Origin: Flavobacterium odoriferum
Lineage (GTDB): Bacteria > Bacteroidota > Bacteroidia > Flavobacteriales > Flavobacteriaceae
NCBI RefSeq assembly: GCF_025499515.1
Contig: NZ_JAMKFA010000010.1
Location: forward strand, 1 to 64,000
Direction: 5' to 3'
DNA: 64,000 nucleotides
Positions 33,428-41,782 of this stretch are shown piece by piece. The translations under genes and the position numbers were made by a program. Under the pieces are notes generated by a model. It was not told the DNA's origin. It searched no databases and saw nothing but the letters and a program-made list of their open reading frames with translations. Every line of letters starts with the position of its first letter. Within the stretch, counting starts at the first letter, position 1.

Positions 33428-35881
33428 TTAAGGTCTACCCATAAAATCACCATCACCACCATTGTCTTCACGTTTTGGTTGTCTGTCTCTTTCGTTTTTC
33501 TGTTTGTTAAAACGATACGTAAACGATAACATAATTTGACGTTCTCTCCATTGCATTTCGCTATATGAACTTACTACATTAGGAATCTCAGTTTCCATAA
33601 TTCTTTTTCTTGAATTAAAAACATCACTAACATTTAATGCAATTGTTCCTTTGTCTTTTAAAATATCTTTACTAAAAGCTAGGTTCATTGAAGCTACACC
33701 TAAGGATTTTCCTTGTGCGTTTGATTGAGGTGCATTGTAAGTTCCGTTTGTTTGCCAATCAATTTTGTATGGTAATGTAACTTTAGAGCTAATTCTAGTA
33801 AACCAAGTTAAAGCTACATTGTCAAAATTTTGGGTAATTGTATTTCCTAAGTAATCAACATATGAATAATCTCCTTGTGTTTCATTTCTAAATGCATTGA
33901 AATTTCCATTCAATCTCCACCATTTGTATGGTGAGTAATTTACGTTAAATTCAAAACCTGCTCTGTATTCTTTTGCTAAGTTAATTGGCGTACTCAAAAT
34001 TACCGGAACACCATCAACAAATAAACCAGATTCTTTTCTAATGAACTGGAATGAATCATTGGTAACATTAATATATGCAGAGGTGTTAAAGGTTACCTTG
34101 CTCCATTTTTTCAAATAACCTAAATCAATAGCATCTGTTAATGATGGATCAATATCTGGATTTCCTTGAAAAACATTGATATTACTTGATAATGAAGAAA
34201 CTGGATTTAAGAAACGACCTCTTGGACGATTAATTCTTTTGCTGTAGCTTAAACTTAATGAACTACTTTCAGAGAATTCGTAGTTTAAGGTTGCAGAAGG
34301 GAATAAATTATTGTATTTTTTAGTGTTATAATCATTTAATGACAATGAATTTACTTCTATATGACTGTCTTCAAAACGTAATCCAAAGAAATAAGAAAAC
34401 TTATTAATTTTTGAACCATATTGTGTGTAAAGTGCATTTACATTTTCTACATATTCTAATTTATTTGAAAAATCGGAATTATCTGGAGTTACTATAAAAT
34501 CGGTTAAATTGTTTTGGAAACTACCTCTATAACCAGCTTCAAATCTTCCATTCTTCCCAATTGGTAATACATAATCTAATTGGAATAAGTTACGTTGTTG
34601 GTCATTTTTATTCGTAGTACCTTCTGTAGTTAGAGTAGAAGTATCTCCTAAAATTTGGTCATAAATTGTAGCATCTTCATTTTCTCTATTTTGAGAAATT
34701 GCAACATCTACAGTTAATTTGTGATCTTCTTTTTTGAAGTTTTTAGTAAAATTAGTTGAATATTCTATACTAAATTCATCACTGGTTTGATCATTTAAAC
34801 GATTTCTAACAAATGTTGGGTTAAATGCTGCATCGTAATTATAGAAATATACATCATCTGGATTTTCACCTTTGTTTTTTCGAAAAGTAACTGCATTTGT
34901 CCATGTTGCCGATTTTGTAATATTCAAATCAGCACCAAAATTAACATTAAAACCTTTGCTTAATCTATCGTTTGTTCTTCTTTCATTGATAAATCGACTT
35001 GTTGAACCATCTGAATTGAAATATTCGGCATCCACCTTTGTGTTCCCAGGATTGGTTCTGTAGTTATATCCAATGTTTGAAAACAAATTAAAATTATCTG
35101 TTTTCTTGTTTAAATTTGCACTTACACCATAAGTTTCTGGATCACCAGCATTTACCATAATTGAACCGTTTAAACCATTGGCTTTCCCTTTTCTGATTAC
35201 AATATTGATGATTCCACCACCACCTTCAGCATCATAACGTGCTGACGGATTGGTAATTACTTCTACTTTTTCAACAGCATCTGCAGGTAATAATTTTAAA
35301 GCATCAGCAATATTAATTCCTGCTAAACCCGATGGCTTTCCATCGATTAATATTTTTACATTCTCATTACCACGCAAAGCAACAGTCCCTTCAGCATCCA
35401 CTGTTACTGATGGTACATTATCTAAAACATCACTAACCGTTCCGCCTTTGACCATCATGTCTTTACCGACGTTGTAAACGCGTTTGTCTAATTTTATTTC
35501 TACTGTAGATTTCTCAGCAATTACAACCACATCATCAAGTTGTGCAGCATCGGCTTCCATTGAAATTATACCTAAATCTGTATTTGAAGTAAACTCTTTT
35601 TGAGGAATATTTACATTTTTGAAAGAAATAAATTCGGCTCTTGCATTGTAACTACCGGCATTAATTTCAAATTTAAAATTACCATTTTCATCAGTAATTC
35701 CTCCTGATAATTGCTTGCTTTTTGCATTTTCAAAAATCACTGTTGCATATTCTAAAGGCTGGTTGCTTCCTTTTTCAATGACTTTACCAGAAATGGTGAT
35801 TTTTTTTGATTCAGGTCTTTGTGCTAATACTATTGTACTTATAAATAAACTAAGTACCAATAAAAGGTTTTTCTTGTTCAT
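33428..35881 (-). CDS. TonB-dependent outer membrane receptor-like barrel protein
   Basis: An 817-residue outer membrane protein. The signal peptide ends VLAQ (residue 21). A carboxypeptidase-regulatory-like domain occupies about 28-115 (SGKVIEKGSNQPLEYATVIFE), then a plug (VVVIAEKSTVEIKLDKRVYNVG and NVKILIDGKPSG, about 118-235), then the barrel of the OMP_b-brl_3 type to a Phe-ended last strand (MLSFTYRFNKQ) and a charged tail with GGDGDFMGRP. A TonB box is not obvious, as in this subgroup. The substrate is unknown; no SusD partner is adjacent. TATTTTTG (35905-35912) is its promoter box. Confidence 0.9.
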   Translation of the reverse strand: MNKKNLLLVLSLFISTIVLAQRPESKKITISGKVIEKGSNQPLEYATVIFENAKSKQLSGGITDENGNFKFEINAGSYNARAEFISFKNVNIPQKEFTSNTDLGIISMEADAAQLDDVVVIAEKSTVEIKLDKRVYNVGKDMMVKGGTVSDVLDNVPSVTVDAEGTVALRGNENVKILIDGKPSGLAGINIADALKLLPADAVEKVEVITNPSARYDAEGGGGIINIVIRKGKANGLNGSIMVNAGDPETYGVSANLNKKTDNFNLFSNIGYNYRTNPGNTKVDAEYFNSDGSTSRFINERRTNDRLSKGFNVNFGADLNITKSATWTNAVTFRKNKGENPDDVYFYNYDAAFNPTFVRNRLNDQTSDEFSIEYSTNFTKNFKKEDHKLTVDVAISQNRENEDATIYDQILGDTSTLTTEGTTNKNDQQRNLFQLDYVLPIGKNGRFEAGYRGSFQNNLTDFIVTPDNSDFSNKLEYVENVNALYTQYGSKINKFSYFFGLRFEDSHIEVNSLSLNDYNTKKYNNLFPSATLNYEFSESSSLSLSYSKRINRPRGRFLNPVSSLSSNINVFQGNPDIDPSLTDAIDLGYLKKWSKVTFNTSAYINVTNDSFQFIRKESGLFVDGVPVILSTPINLAKEYRAGFEFNVNYSPYKWWRLNGNFNAFRNETQGDYSYVDYLGNTITQNFDNVALTWFTRISSKVTLPYKIDWQTNGTYNAPQSNAQGKSLGVASMNLAFSKDILKDKGTIALNVSDVFNSRKRIMETEIPNVVSSYSEMQWRERQIMLSFTYRFNKQKNERDRQPKREDNGGDGDFMGRP

Positions 35882-35904
35882 AAAGGGTTTTTCTACTAAG
35901 ACTG

Positions 35905-35912
35905 CAAAAATA
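35905..35912 (-). promoter_or_regulatory. TAnnTTTG box for the barrel receptor
   Basis: TATTTTTG on the minus strand, 23 bases before the start codon at 35881. Confidence 0.55.
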
Positions 35913-35955
35913 GTCTTAGGTTTAAGCTTACTTTCCTAAATGTTTGTTAAAACTG

Positions 35956-36297
35956 CTATAGTAATTCGTTAATCTTTTCTTTTGGGCGTGCAATAATTGC
36001 TTTATTTCCAATTACAACAATTGGGCGTTCAATTAATTTTGGGTGTAATAATAAAGCATCAATAATTTCTTCATCTGTAAGTTGTTTGCCTTTGTAGTTT
36101 TCAATCCAAATGGTTTCTTTGGTTCTAACCAATTCTAAAGGTTTGATATTTAGTTTTTTGATAACTTCTTTCAGCTCATTTTTTGTAAAAGGTTCGTCTA
36201 AATATTTTTTGATTGTGAACGATTTATTCAAATTTTCAATTTCGCACAAACCTTCTCTCGATTTGGTGCATCTTGGATTGTGGTAAATGGTAATCAT
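35956..36297 (-). CDS. arsC: arsenate reductase / Spx-like thioredoxin-fold protein
   Basis: A 113-residue protein of the ArsC/Spx/YffB family. The start MITIYHNPRCTKSREGL carries the redox Cys in PRCTKS; the conserved Arg downstream is in HPKLIERPIVV and the end is IARPKEKINELL. Members reduce arsenate with glutathione or glutaredoxin or act as stress factors; the arsenate reductase glutaredoxin type is the usual name for this exact pattern, but no ars genes are nearby. ATG 36297 is chosen over 36324. Promoters for it and the divergent CPBP gene overlap. Confidence 0.87.
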   Translation of the reverse strand: MITIYHNPRCTKSREGLCEIENLNKSFTIKKYLDEPFTKNELKEVIKKLNIKPLELVRTKETIWIENYKGKQLTDEEIIDALLLHPKLIERPIVVIGNKAIIARPKEKINELL

Positions 36298-36301
36298 TTC
36301 G

Positions 36302-36329
36302 TATTTTTGTTTAGAATTACACAAAAGTA
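36302..36329. promoter_or_regulatory. overlapping divergent promoters arsC / CPBP protease
   Basis: TATTTTTG on the plus strand (36302-36309) serves the CPBP gene; TACTTTTG on the minus strand (36322-36329) serves arsC. The -7 boxes are 20 bases apart and face away from each other across a 44-bp gap, so the two promoters cannot be occupied independently. Confidence 0.55.
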
Positions 36330-36341
36330 ATCGTTTCTACT

Positions 36342-37307
36342 ATGTTTATAGCACAAGGTTTTAAAAAAGATAGTGAGTTTTGGAAATATTTGTTAGGTTC
36401 TCTTATTGTCTTTATTGCTTCAATAATGGGACAAGTTCCTTTATTGTTGGCTATTTTAGTTAAAAGTTTTACTTCGAAGAAAATGCCATCTGCGGAAAGT
36501 GATATATATAAACTATTTGAACCAAATTTACTTTTGTTTTTAATACTGATTTCGTTTGTTTTTGCGCTAGTTGGTTTATACTTTGTTGTTAGGAAATTAC
36601 ATAATCAATCGTTTATTTCTGTTGTTACTTCGAGAAATAAAATAGATTGGAAACGCGTGTTTTTTGCATTTGGTATATGGGCTTTGTTTTCATCTTCAAT
36701 GATAGTTACATCTTATTTTGTTGATCCTTCCGAAATAAAGTTACAGTTTAATTTGATTCCGTTTTTGATTTTAGCAGTAATCACTTTGGTTTTGATGCCC
36801 ATTCAAACCAGTACTGAAGAGTTGGTTTTTAGAGGTTACTTGATGCAAGGTTTTTTTAATTTAGCAAGAAATAAATGGTTTCCGTTAGTAATGACTTCTG
36901 TGATTTTTGGAACGATGCATATTTTTAATCCCGAAGTGCAAAAAATGGGGTATCTAATTTTGGTATATTATATTGGAACTGGACTCTTTTTAGGAATTAT
37001 TACTCTTATGGATGAAGGAACCGAATTAGCATTAGGCTTTCATGCAGCAAATAACATGATGGCAGCTTTGTTGATTACTTCCGATTTTACAGTTTTTCAA
37101 ACGCATTCTGTGTTTAAAGATTTATCTGAACCATCGTTGGATTATGAAGCGTTTTTACCTGTGTTTGTAATCTATCCTCTATTGATTTTCTTGTTTTCAA
37201 AAGTTTATAAATGGAAGAATTGGAATGAAAAACTTATTGGAAATCATAAAAATTTACAGTTTCAAGAACTGGAACAAATTCAAGTTCAAAATCAAGAAAA
37301 AGAATAA
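36342..37307 (+). CDS. CPBP-family intramembrane glutamic endopeptidase
   Basis: A 321-residue membrane protein with about seven helices. The CAAX-protease/bacteriocin-processing motifs are present: TEELVFRGYL (EExxxR), FGTMHIF and LGFHAANN with the catalytic His. Such proteins cleave within membranes and include Rce1-like proteases and bacteriocin immunity proteins. The substrate is unknown; no peptide or bacteriocin gene is nearby. The menE-like gene begins 26 bp after its stop. Confidence 0.88.
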   Translation: MFIAQGFKKDSEFWKYLLGSLIVFIASIMGQVPLLLAILVKSFTSKKMPSAESDIYKLFEPNLLLFLILISFVFALVGLYFVVRKLHNQSFISVVTSRNKIDWKRVFFAFGIWALFSSSMIVTSYFVDPSEIKLQFNLIPFLILAVITLVLMPIQTSTEELVFRGYLMQGFFNLARNKWFPLVMTSVIFGTMHIFNPEVQKMGYLILVYYIGTGLFLGIITLMDEGTELALGFHAANNMMAALLITSDFTVFQTHSVFKDLSEPSLDYEAFLPVFVIYPLLIFLFSKVYKWKNWNEKLIGNHKNLQFQELEQIQVQNQEKE

Positions 37308-37333
37308 AATTATACCACTTTTAACAATAGAAA

Positions 37334-38389
37334 ATGATGCCAAACTATAAAAATATTCATAATAGATTTAAAATTAATGGTTTTCATTTAGACAAAGAAG
37401 CATTGTTTCAGTTAGCCTATAGCTATATTAAAGAAGGCGTTCAATTTGAAAAAGAATTTGGTGAATTTTTATTGGATTGGATTGATAATAAAGATACAAT
37501 TGAACTGATGACTTCGGGTACCACTGGAATCCCAAAACTAATTACTTTACAAAAACAAGCAATGGTTAATTCGGCAATTGCCACAGCTGATTTTTTTAAT
37601 TTGCGTCCTGGTGATAAAGTACTACATTGTTTGCCAACAAGATATATTGCAGGAAAGATGATGTTTGTACGATCAATTATTGTTGGTTTAGAAATGGATT
37701 TAATTGCTCCAACATCGCATTTAGATGATTTATTACCTTCAAAAAAATATGATTTTGTAGCTTTAGTTCCTATACAAGCGCAAGCGGGTTTAGATAAATT
37801 GAATCAGTTTAAGAAAATCATTATTGGTGGTGCCAAATTAACAGACACATTAGCGCATCAATTAAAAAGTTGCAATGCTGAAATTTATGAAACGTATGGT
37901 ATGACAGAAACCATTACGCATATTGCCGCAAAAAGAATAGGAACTGAGTATTTTGAAACTTTACCAAATGTTTCTATTTCTAAAGATGATAGGAGTTGTT
38001 TGGTTATTCACGCGCCAAATATTGTTGCCTCAACAATTGTTACTAATGACTTAGTAGAAATTTGTAGTGAACACAAATTCAAATGGTTAGGACGTTTTGA
38101 TAACGTAATTAATAGTGGCGGAATTAAGTATTTTCCTGAACAAATAGAAGCTAAATTGGCTTTAAAAATTAATCAACGTTTTTTTATCGCAGGATTACCA
38201 GATGATAATTTAGGGCAAAAGATTGCCTTATTTATTGAAGGTGAAGAATTTCCTTTGGAAGCTAATATTTTCAATGAATTAGAAAAATTTGAGCGCCCAA
38301 AAGAAATTCATTTTATACTTCATTTCATCGAAACGAATAATAAATTAAAACGTTTTGAAATGGTTGAAAATCAAATTAATTCGCTTTAA
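37334..38389 (+). CDS. menE: short AMP-binding enzyme, probably O-succinylbenzoate-CoA ligase
   Basis: A 351-residue member of the ANL adenylate-forming family. The P-loop-like motif is LMTSGTTGIPKLI near residue 60 and the aromatic motif is YETYGMTETITHIA near residue 190; LGRFDNVINSGG is motif A8. It is about 100 residues shorter than usual AMP-binding enzymes, lacking most of the N-terminal subdomain; such short proteins occur in Flavobacteria as MenE (menaquinone synthesis). No men genes are adjacent, so the substrate is inferred from family resemblance. It overlaps the convergent M1 peptidase by 14 bp. Confidence 0.78.
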   Translation: MMPNYKNIHNRFKINGFHLDKEALFQLAYSYIKEGVQFEKEFGEFLLDWIDNKDTIELMTSGTTGIPKLITLQKQAMVNSAIATADFFNLRPGDKVLHCLPTRYIAGKMMFVRSIIVGLEMDLIAPTSHLDDLLPSKKYDFVALVPIQAQAGLDKLNQFKKIIIGGAKLTDTLAHQLKSCNAEIYETYGMTETITHIAAKRIGTEYFETLPNVSISKDDRSCLVIHAPNIVASTIVTNDLVEICSEHKFKWLGRFDNVINSGGIKYFPEQIEAKLALKINQRFFIAGLPDDNLGQKIALFIEGEEFPLEANIFNELEKFERPKEIHFILHFIETNNKLKRFEMVENQINSL

Positions 38390-39992
38390 TGTAGAATTGA
38401 TCCGTTAGTACTTTCAAATCTTCAAAGCTTGCGATAACTTCACCTGCTTTTTTCCATTCGTTAGTAGCATTTAATCTTACTTTTTTGTCACCAATCATAA
38501 TATCAACAGGCATTTCAAAATTTGGTTCTTCTGTTTTCCAACGGTATTGAAATCTGTTTTTGTAACCCTTAATTTCTAATTGAGGAATGCTTTTATAATT
38601 CAAATATTGATTAAAAATTGGTGTCAAGTTTCTGCCAGTTTCAGCATTAAAAAATGCAATAACTGTTGGTGTATCAATAATTTGTTTTTTATACGTTTCA
38701 GAATATTTCAACAATATTGCCCACCATTTTGTATCGTTATTTACTACGTGGCGCAATGTGTTTAACAGTAATGAACCTTTGTAATACATATCACCAGAAC
38801 CTTCTCTGTTTACACCAAACTGACCAATAATAGGTTTGTCGTTTCTAACGTTTTTTGATTGCCCATTGATGTATTTCATAGCGGCATCATACCCTTGAGT
38901 ACATTCTACAAAAACGGTTTCGGTATAGGTTGTAAAACCTTCGTGGATCCACATATCAGCAATATCTTTACTAGTGATACTGTTTCCAAACCATTCATGA
39001 CCTGTTTCGTGAATGGTAATGTAATCAAATTTCATCCCAACACCTGTTCCTGACATATCAAAGCCCATGTAGCCTTTTTTATACTTGTTTCCATAAGCAA
39101 CAGCACTTTGGTGTTCCATTCCTAAATATGGTGTTTCTACTAATTTATAGCCGTCTTCCCAAAAAGGATATTTTCCAAATTTAGATTGAAAGCAATCCAA
39201 CATTGGTTTTACATCGTCTTCAAAATGCTTTCTAGCTTTTTCCTCATTTTCACGTAATACATAATAATCTAAATCTAAACCGTTGTGATTGTCATGAATG
39301 TGCACATAATCACCAATATTTAAGGTAATATTATAGGTGTTAATTGGGTTTTTTACTTCCCAATCCCAACGTGTGAAATTGTTTGCTAATTTCTCCGAAC
39401 CTAAAAAACGTCCGTTTGAAACATTCATTAATCCATCAGGAACTGCAACTTTTACAGAAGCTCCATTGTCAGGTTCATCGGTTTGTGTGTCTTTTACTGG
39501 ATACCATAAACTTGCACCAGTTCCTTGCACCGCAACTCCAATCCAAGGTTGTTTTTTTGTATCGGTAGAAAACACAAATCCTCCATCCCATGGAGCGTTT
39601 TTAGCAACTTTGGGGTTTCCTTGATAATATATTTTAATATTTTGTGTACTTCCTTTTGGTAATTCTGAAGGGAATTTCACAAAAACAGCATCAAATTCTC
39701 GCTTGTACGTGAGTTTTTTTGTATTCCAAACAATAGAATCAATCTGCATGTTTTCAAATAAATCAATTTGAATTTTAGATGTATTGTCTACAACTTTAAA
39801 AATAATTTCGTTGTTTCCTTCTATTTTTTTAGTTCTCGGTAATACTTGAATATCAAGATTGTAACGCTGTACATCAAAACAAGTTCTTTCAAAGCGTAAT
39901 CCACCTTGCAAGGTATCTCTACGAGTAGTTTCTTGAGCTGAAATTTGTTGAAATCCTAAGCCAACAAAGGCTAACAAAAGTAGTTTTTTCAT
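38376..39992 (-). CDS. secreted M1-family metallopeptidase
   Basis: A 538-residue zinc aminopeptidase-like enzyme. The signal peptide ends ISAQ. The zinc site is HETGHEWFGNS near residue 330 (HExxH: here His-Glu-Thr-Gly-His) with the third ligand Glu in WIHEGFTTYTE 18 residues later; the substrate motif is GMEHQSAVAYG (GxMEN variant). It lacks the long C-terminal ERAP-like domain and is typical of short Bacteroidota M1 enzymes. It removes N-terminal residues from peptides outside the cytoplasm. Confidence 0.93.
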   Translation of the reverse strand: MKKLLLLAFVGLGFQQISAQETTRRDTLQGGLRFERTCFDVQRYNLDIQVLPRTKKIEGNNEIIFKVVDNTSKIQIDLFENMQIDSIVWNTKKLTYKREFDAVFVKFPSELPKGSTQNIKIYYQGNPKVAKNAPWDGGFVFSTDTKKQPWIGVAVQGTGASLWYPVKDTQTDEPDNGASVKVAVPDGLMNVSNGRFLGSEKLANNFTRWDWEVKNPINTYNITLNIGDYVHIHDNHNGLDLDYYVLRENEEKARKHFEDDVKPMLDCFQSKFGKYPFWEDGYKLVETPYLGMEHQSAVAYGNKYKKGYMGFDMSGTGVGMKFDYITIHETGHEWFGNSITSKDIADMWIHEGFTTYTETVFVECTQGYDAAMKYINGQSKNVRNDKPIIGQFGVNREGSGDMYYKGSLLLNTLRHVVNNDTKWWAILLKYSETYKKQIIDTPTVIAFFNAETGRNLTPIFNQYLNYKSIPQLEIKGYKNRFQYRWKTEEPNFEMPVDIMIGDKKVRLNATNEWKKAGEVIASFEDLKVLTDQFYIKAN

Positions 39993-40043
39993 ATTGTAAT
40001 AGTTCTATTGTAAATATAAGTAGATAGAATTAGAAAAATGTTA

Positions 40044-41711
40044 CTAAAATTCCGATTCTTTTTGAATTGTGAGTTCCTCTCTTGAAATTGGATGTATAAA
40101 AGTCAAACTTTCCGCATGTAAATGCAAACGATTGGCTTTTTTTCCATACAAATCATCACCTACAATTGGAGTTTTTAAACCCAATTCATGTGAAGCATGT
40201 ACTCGTAATTGATGCGTTCTTCCCGTAATAGGATAGAAGTAAACCAGAGTTTGGTTATTTCTAACTTGAATTTTTTCCCATTTAGTTTGCGCTGGTTTTC
40301 CGTGTTCGTAACAAACTAATTGTCTTGGTCTATCGTCCAAATCTACGCGAAGCGGTAAATCGATAAAACCTTGCTCTTCAGTTAAAATTCCATCTAATAA
40401 AGCAACATAGCGCTTTTTAATAGTTCGTTTGATGAACTGACTTTGTAATTTTATATAGGTTTCTTCGTCTTTTGCAATTAACATCAAACCCGAGGTCGAC
40501 ATGTCTAAACGATGCACAATGAGAGGACCTGTTGCATTTGGATATAAATCTTTTATTCTTTGATAAACAGAATCAGATATAATTTTTCCAGGTACAGATA
40601 GAAATTCAGCGGGTTTGTTAATCACGGCTAAAACTTCATCTTCGTAAATAATCTCAATATTTTTTCCTTCCGCTGGATTTTCTTGAAATGGATTTGCTTC
40701 CATATCCAAACCATTTAGCATGTGTGACATTAATATTGGTTCGCACTTGCTTTTACAAGCTGGATAAAATTGTTTGTGCTTACGAATTTCCGATTTTGGC
40801 GATTGTCCCCACCAAAATTCAGCCATAGCAATGGGTTTTAAATTATGTTCGAAAGCGTAATGTAATAATTTTGGAGCAGCACATTCTCCAGCTCCAGCAG
40901 GTGGATTATTGTTGAAGATTTCTCCAATGCTTTTTCGTTCGCCAAATTGGTTTAAAAACGAATATTCAGCAAATAATTTTTGTTGCAAAGCACCCGATTT
41001 TTGTCGGCGCTCTTCTTTTAGTTGATTGATTTTATCTAAAAATAAATTGACTTCTTTTTGTGCCTTTTCGATTTGAAAATTCCAATATTTCGTCATTTTT
41101 TTGAGTAAAATGCTTTCTTTTTTACTTTCTTCCGAAAGTTCGAATTCTAATTGTTCGATTTCAGATGAAGATAAATTGGTGAATGAAATTCGTTTTTCAT
41201 CACGTTCCAACTTTAATCTTTTGATTTTATCTTTCTGATTTTGAATATCGGTTAAAGCTTCAATTTTCGTAACGTCTAATTGATTTTTCTTATTATAAAG
41301 TTCGTCTGAATTTTCTAAAATTTCGATTTTACGATTGATTGCATTTAAAACTTCTTCTTCTTTTCGGAAAAAACCATTTTCTTGCAACATATCAAAAATC
41401 GTCGGGACAAAATAGGGAAGATGATTAACACCCGCCAATTTCCCAGAAAAAGCCCATAAATAGCCAATTTCATTTTCTTGATTCTGACAAACTAAAACGC
41501 CAAACATTTTTCCAATTACTAAACCTTCTTGATTTTCTTTCAATCCGAAATTATGTTCAAAATCAGATTGTGTTTCTAAATACGATTGCAATTCAGTTGC
41601 AGCAATCATGCTTAGTTCATGAGGTTCGTAATAAAAAGGGAACGTGAATTTTTCAGGTAAAGAAATACCTGAAATATTGGTTTTGAAAGATTGGAAAAAT
41701 TTTTTTTTCAT
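40044..41711 (-). CDS. RluA-family pseudouridine synthase with long N-terminal extension
   Basis: A 555-residue protein. The C-terminal third is an RluA-type pseudouridine synthase: the catalytic Asp is in HRLDMSTSGLML near residue 407, and GRTHQLRVHA near 490 is the second motif. The N-terminal 350 residues include a coiled coil about 130-270 (KKNQLDVTKIEALTDIQNQ and further) and a Cys-bearing motif, GECAAPKLL and YPACKSKCEPI, which may bind metal. The extension is conserved in many Bacteroidota and Proteobacteria relatives; its role is unknown. ATG 41711 directly abuts a hairpin (see repeat at 41719). Confidence 0.88.
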   Translation of the reverse strand: MKKKFFQSFKTNISGISLPEKFTFPFYYEPHELSMIAATELQSYLETQSDFEHNFGLKENQEGLVIGKMFGVLVCQNQENEIGYLWAFSGKLAGVNHLPYFVPTIFDMLQENGFFRKEEEVLNAINRKIEILENSDELYNKKNQLDVTKIEALTDIQNQKDKIKRLKLERDEKRISFTNLSSSEIEQLEFELSEESKKESILLKKMTKYWNFQIEKAQKEVNLFLDKINQLKEERRQKSGALQQKLFAEYSFLNQFGERKSIGEIFNNNPPAGAGECAAPKLLHYAFEHNLKPIAMAEFWWGQSPKSEIRKHKQFYPACKSKCEPILMSHMLNGLDMEANPFQENPAEGKNIEIIYEDEVLAVINKPAEFLSVPGKIISDSVYQRIKDLYPNATGPLIVHRLDMSTSGLMLIAKDEETYIKLQSQFIKRTIKKRYVALLDGILTEEQGFIDLPLRVDLDDRPRQLVCYEHGKPAQTKWEKIQVRNNQTLVYFYPITGRTHQLRVHASHELGLKTPIVGDDLYGKKANRLHLHAESLTFIHPISREELTIQKESEF

Positions 41712-41756
41712 AAAAAAGCCACGAATGCACAAATATAAACATTCGTGTATTCGTGG
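41712..41756 (-). terminator. hairpin with T run abutting the RluA-like start codon
   Basis: On the minus strand CCACGAATACAC (41756-41745) pairs with GTGCATTCGTGG (41730-41719) with a single G-T wobble, followed by CTTTTTT ending directly at ATG 41711. It would terminate the carboxylase transcript but sits at the very start of the next gene. The ccacgaat-type sequence recurs in flavobacterial genomes and may be a repeat element. Confidence 0.7.
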
Positions 41757-41782
41757 TTATTAAGTTTTTAAATTTTTGTTTA

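Noticed and set aside
39337-39624. 95-codon plus-strand frame inside the M1 peptidase gene
   Set aside because: Antisense shadow of a clearly real gene with zinc site and signal peptide.
41719-41756. Hairpin at 41719-41756 as an insertion-sequence end
   Set aside because: No transposase or direct repeat is nearby; it reads better as a terminator-like or small repeat element.
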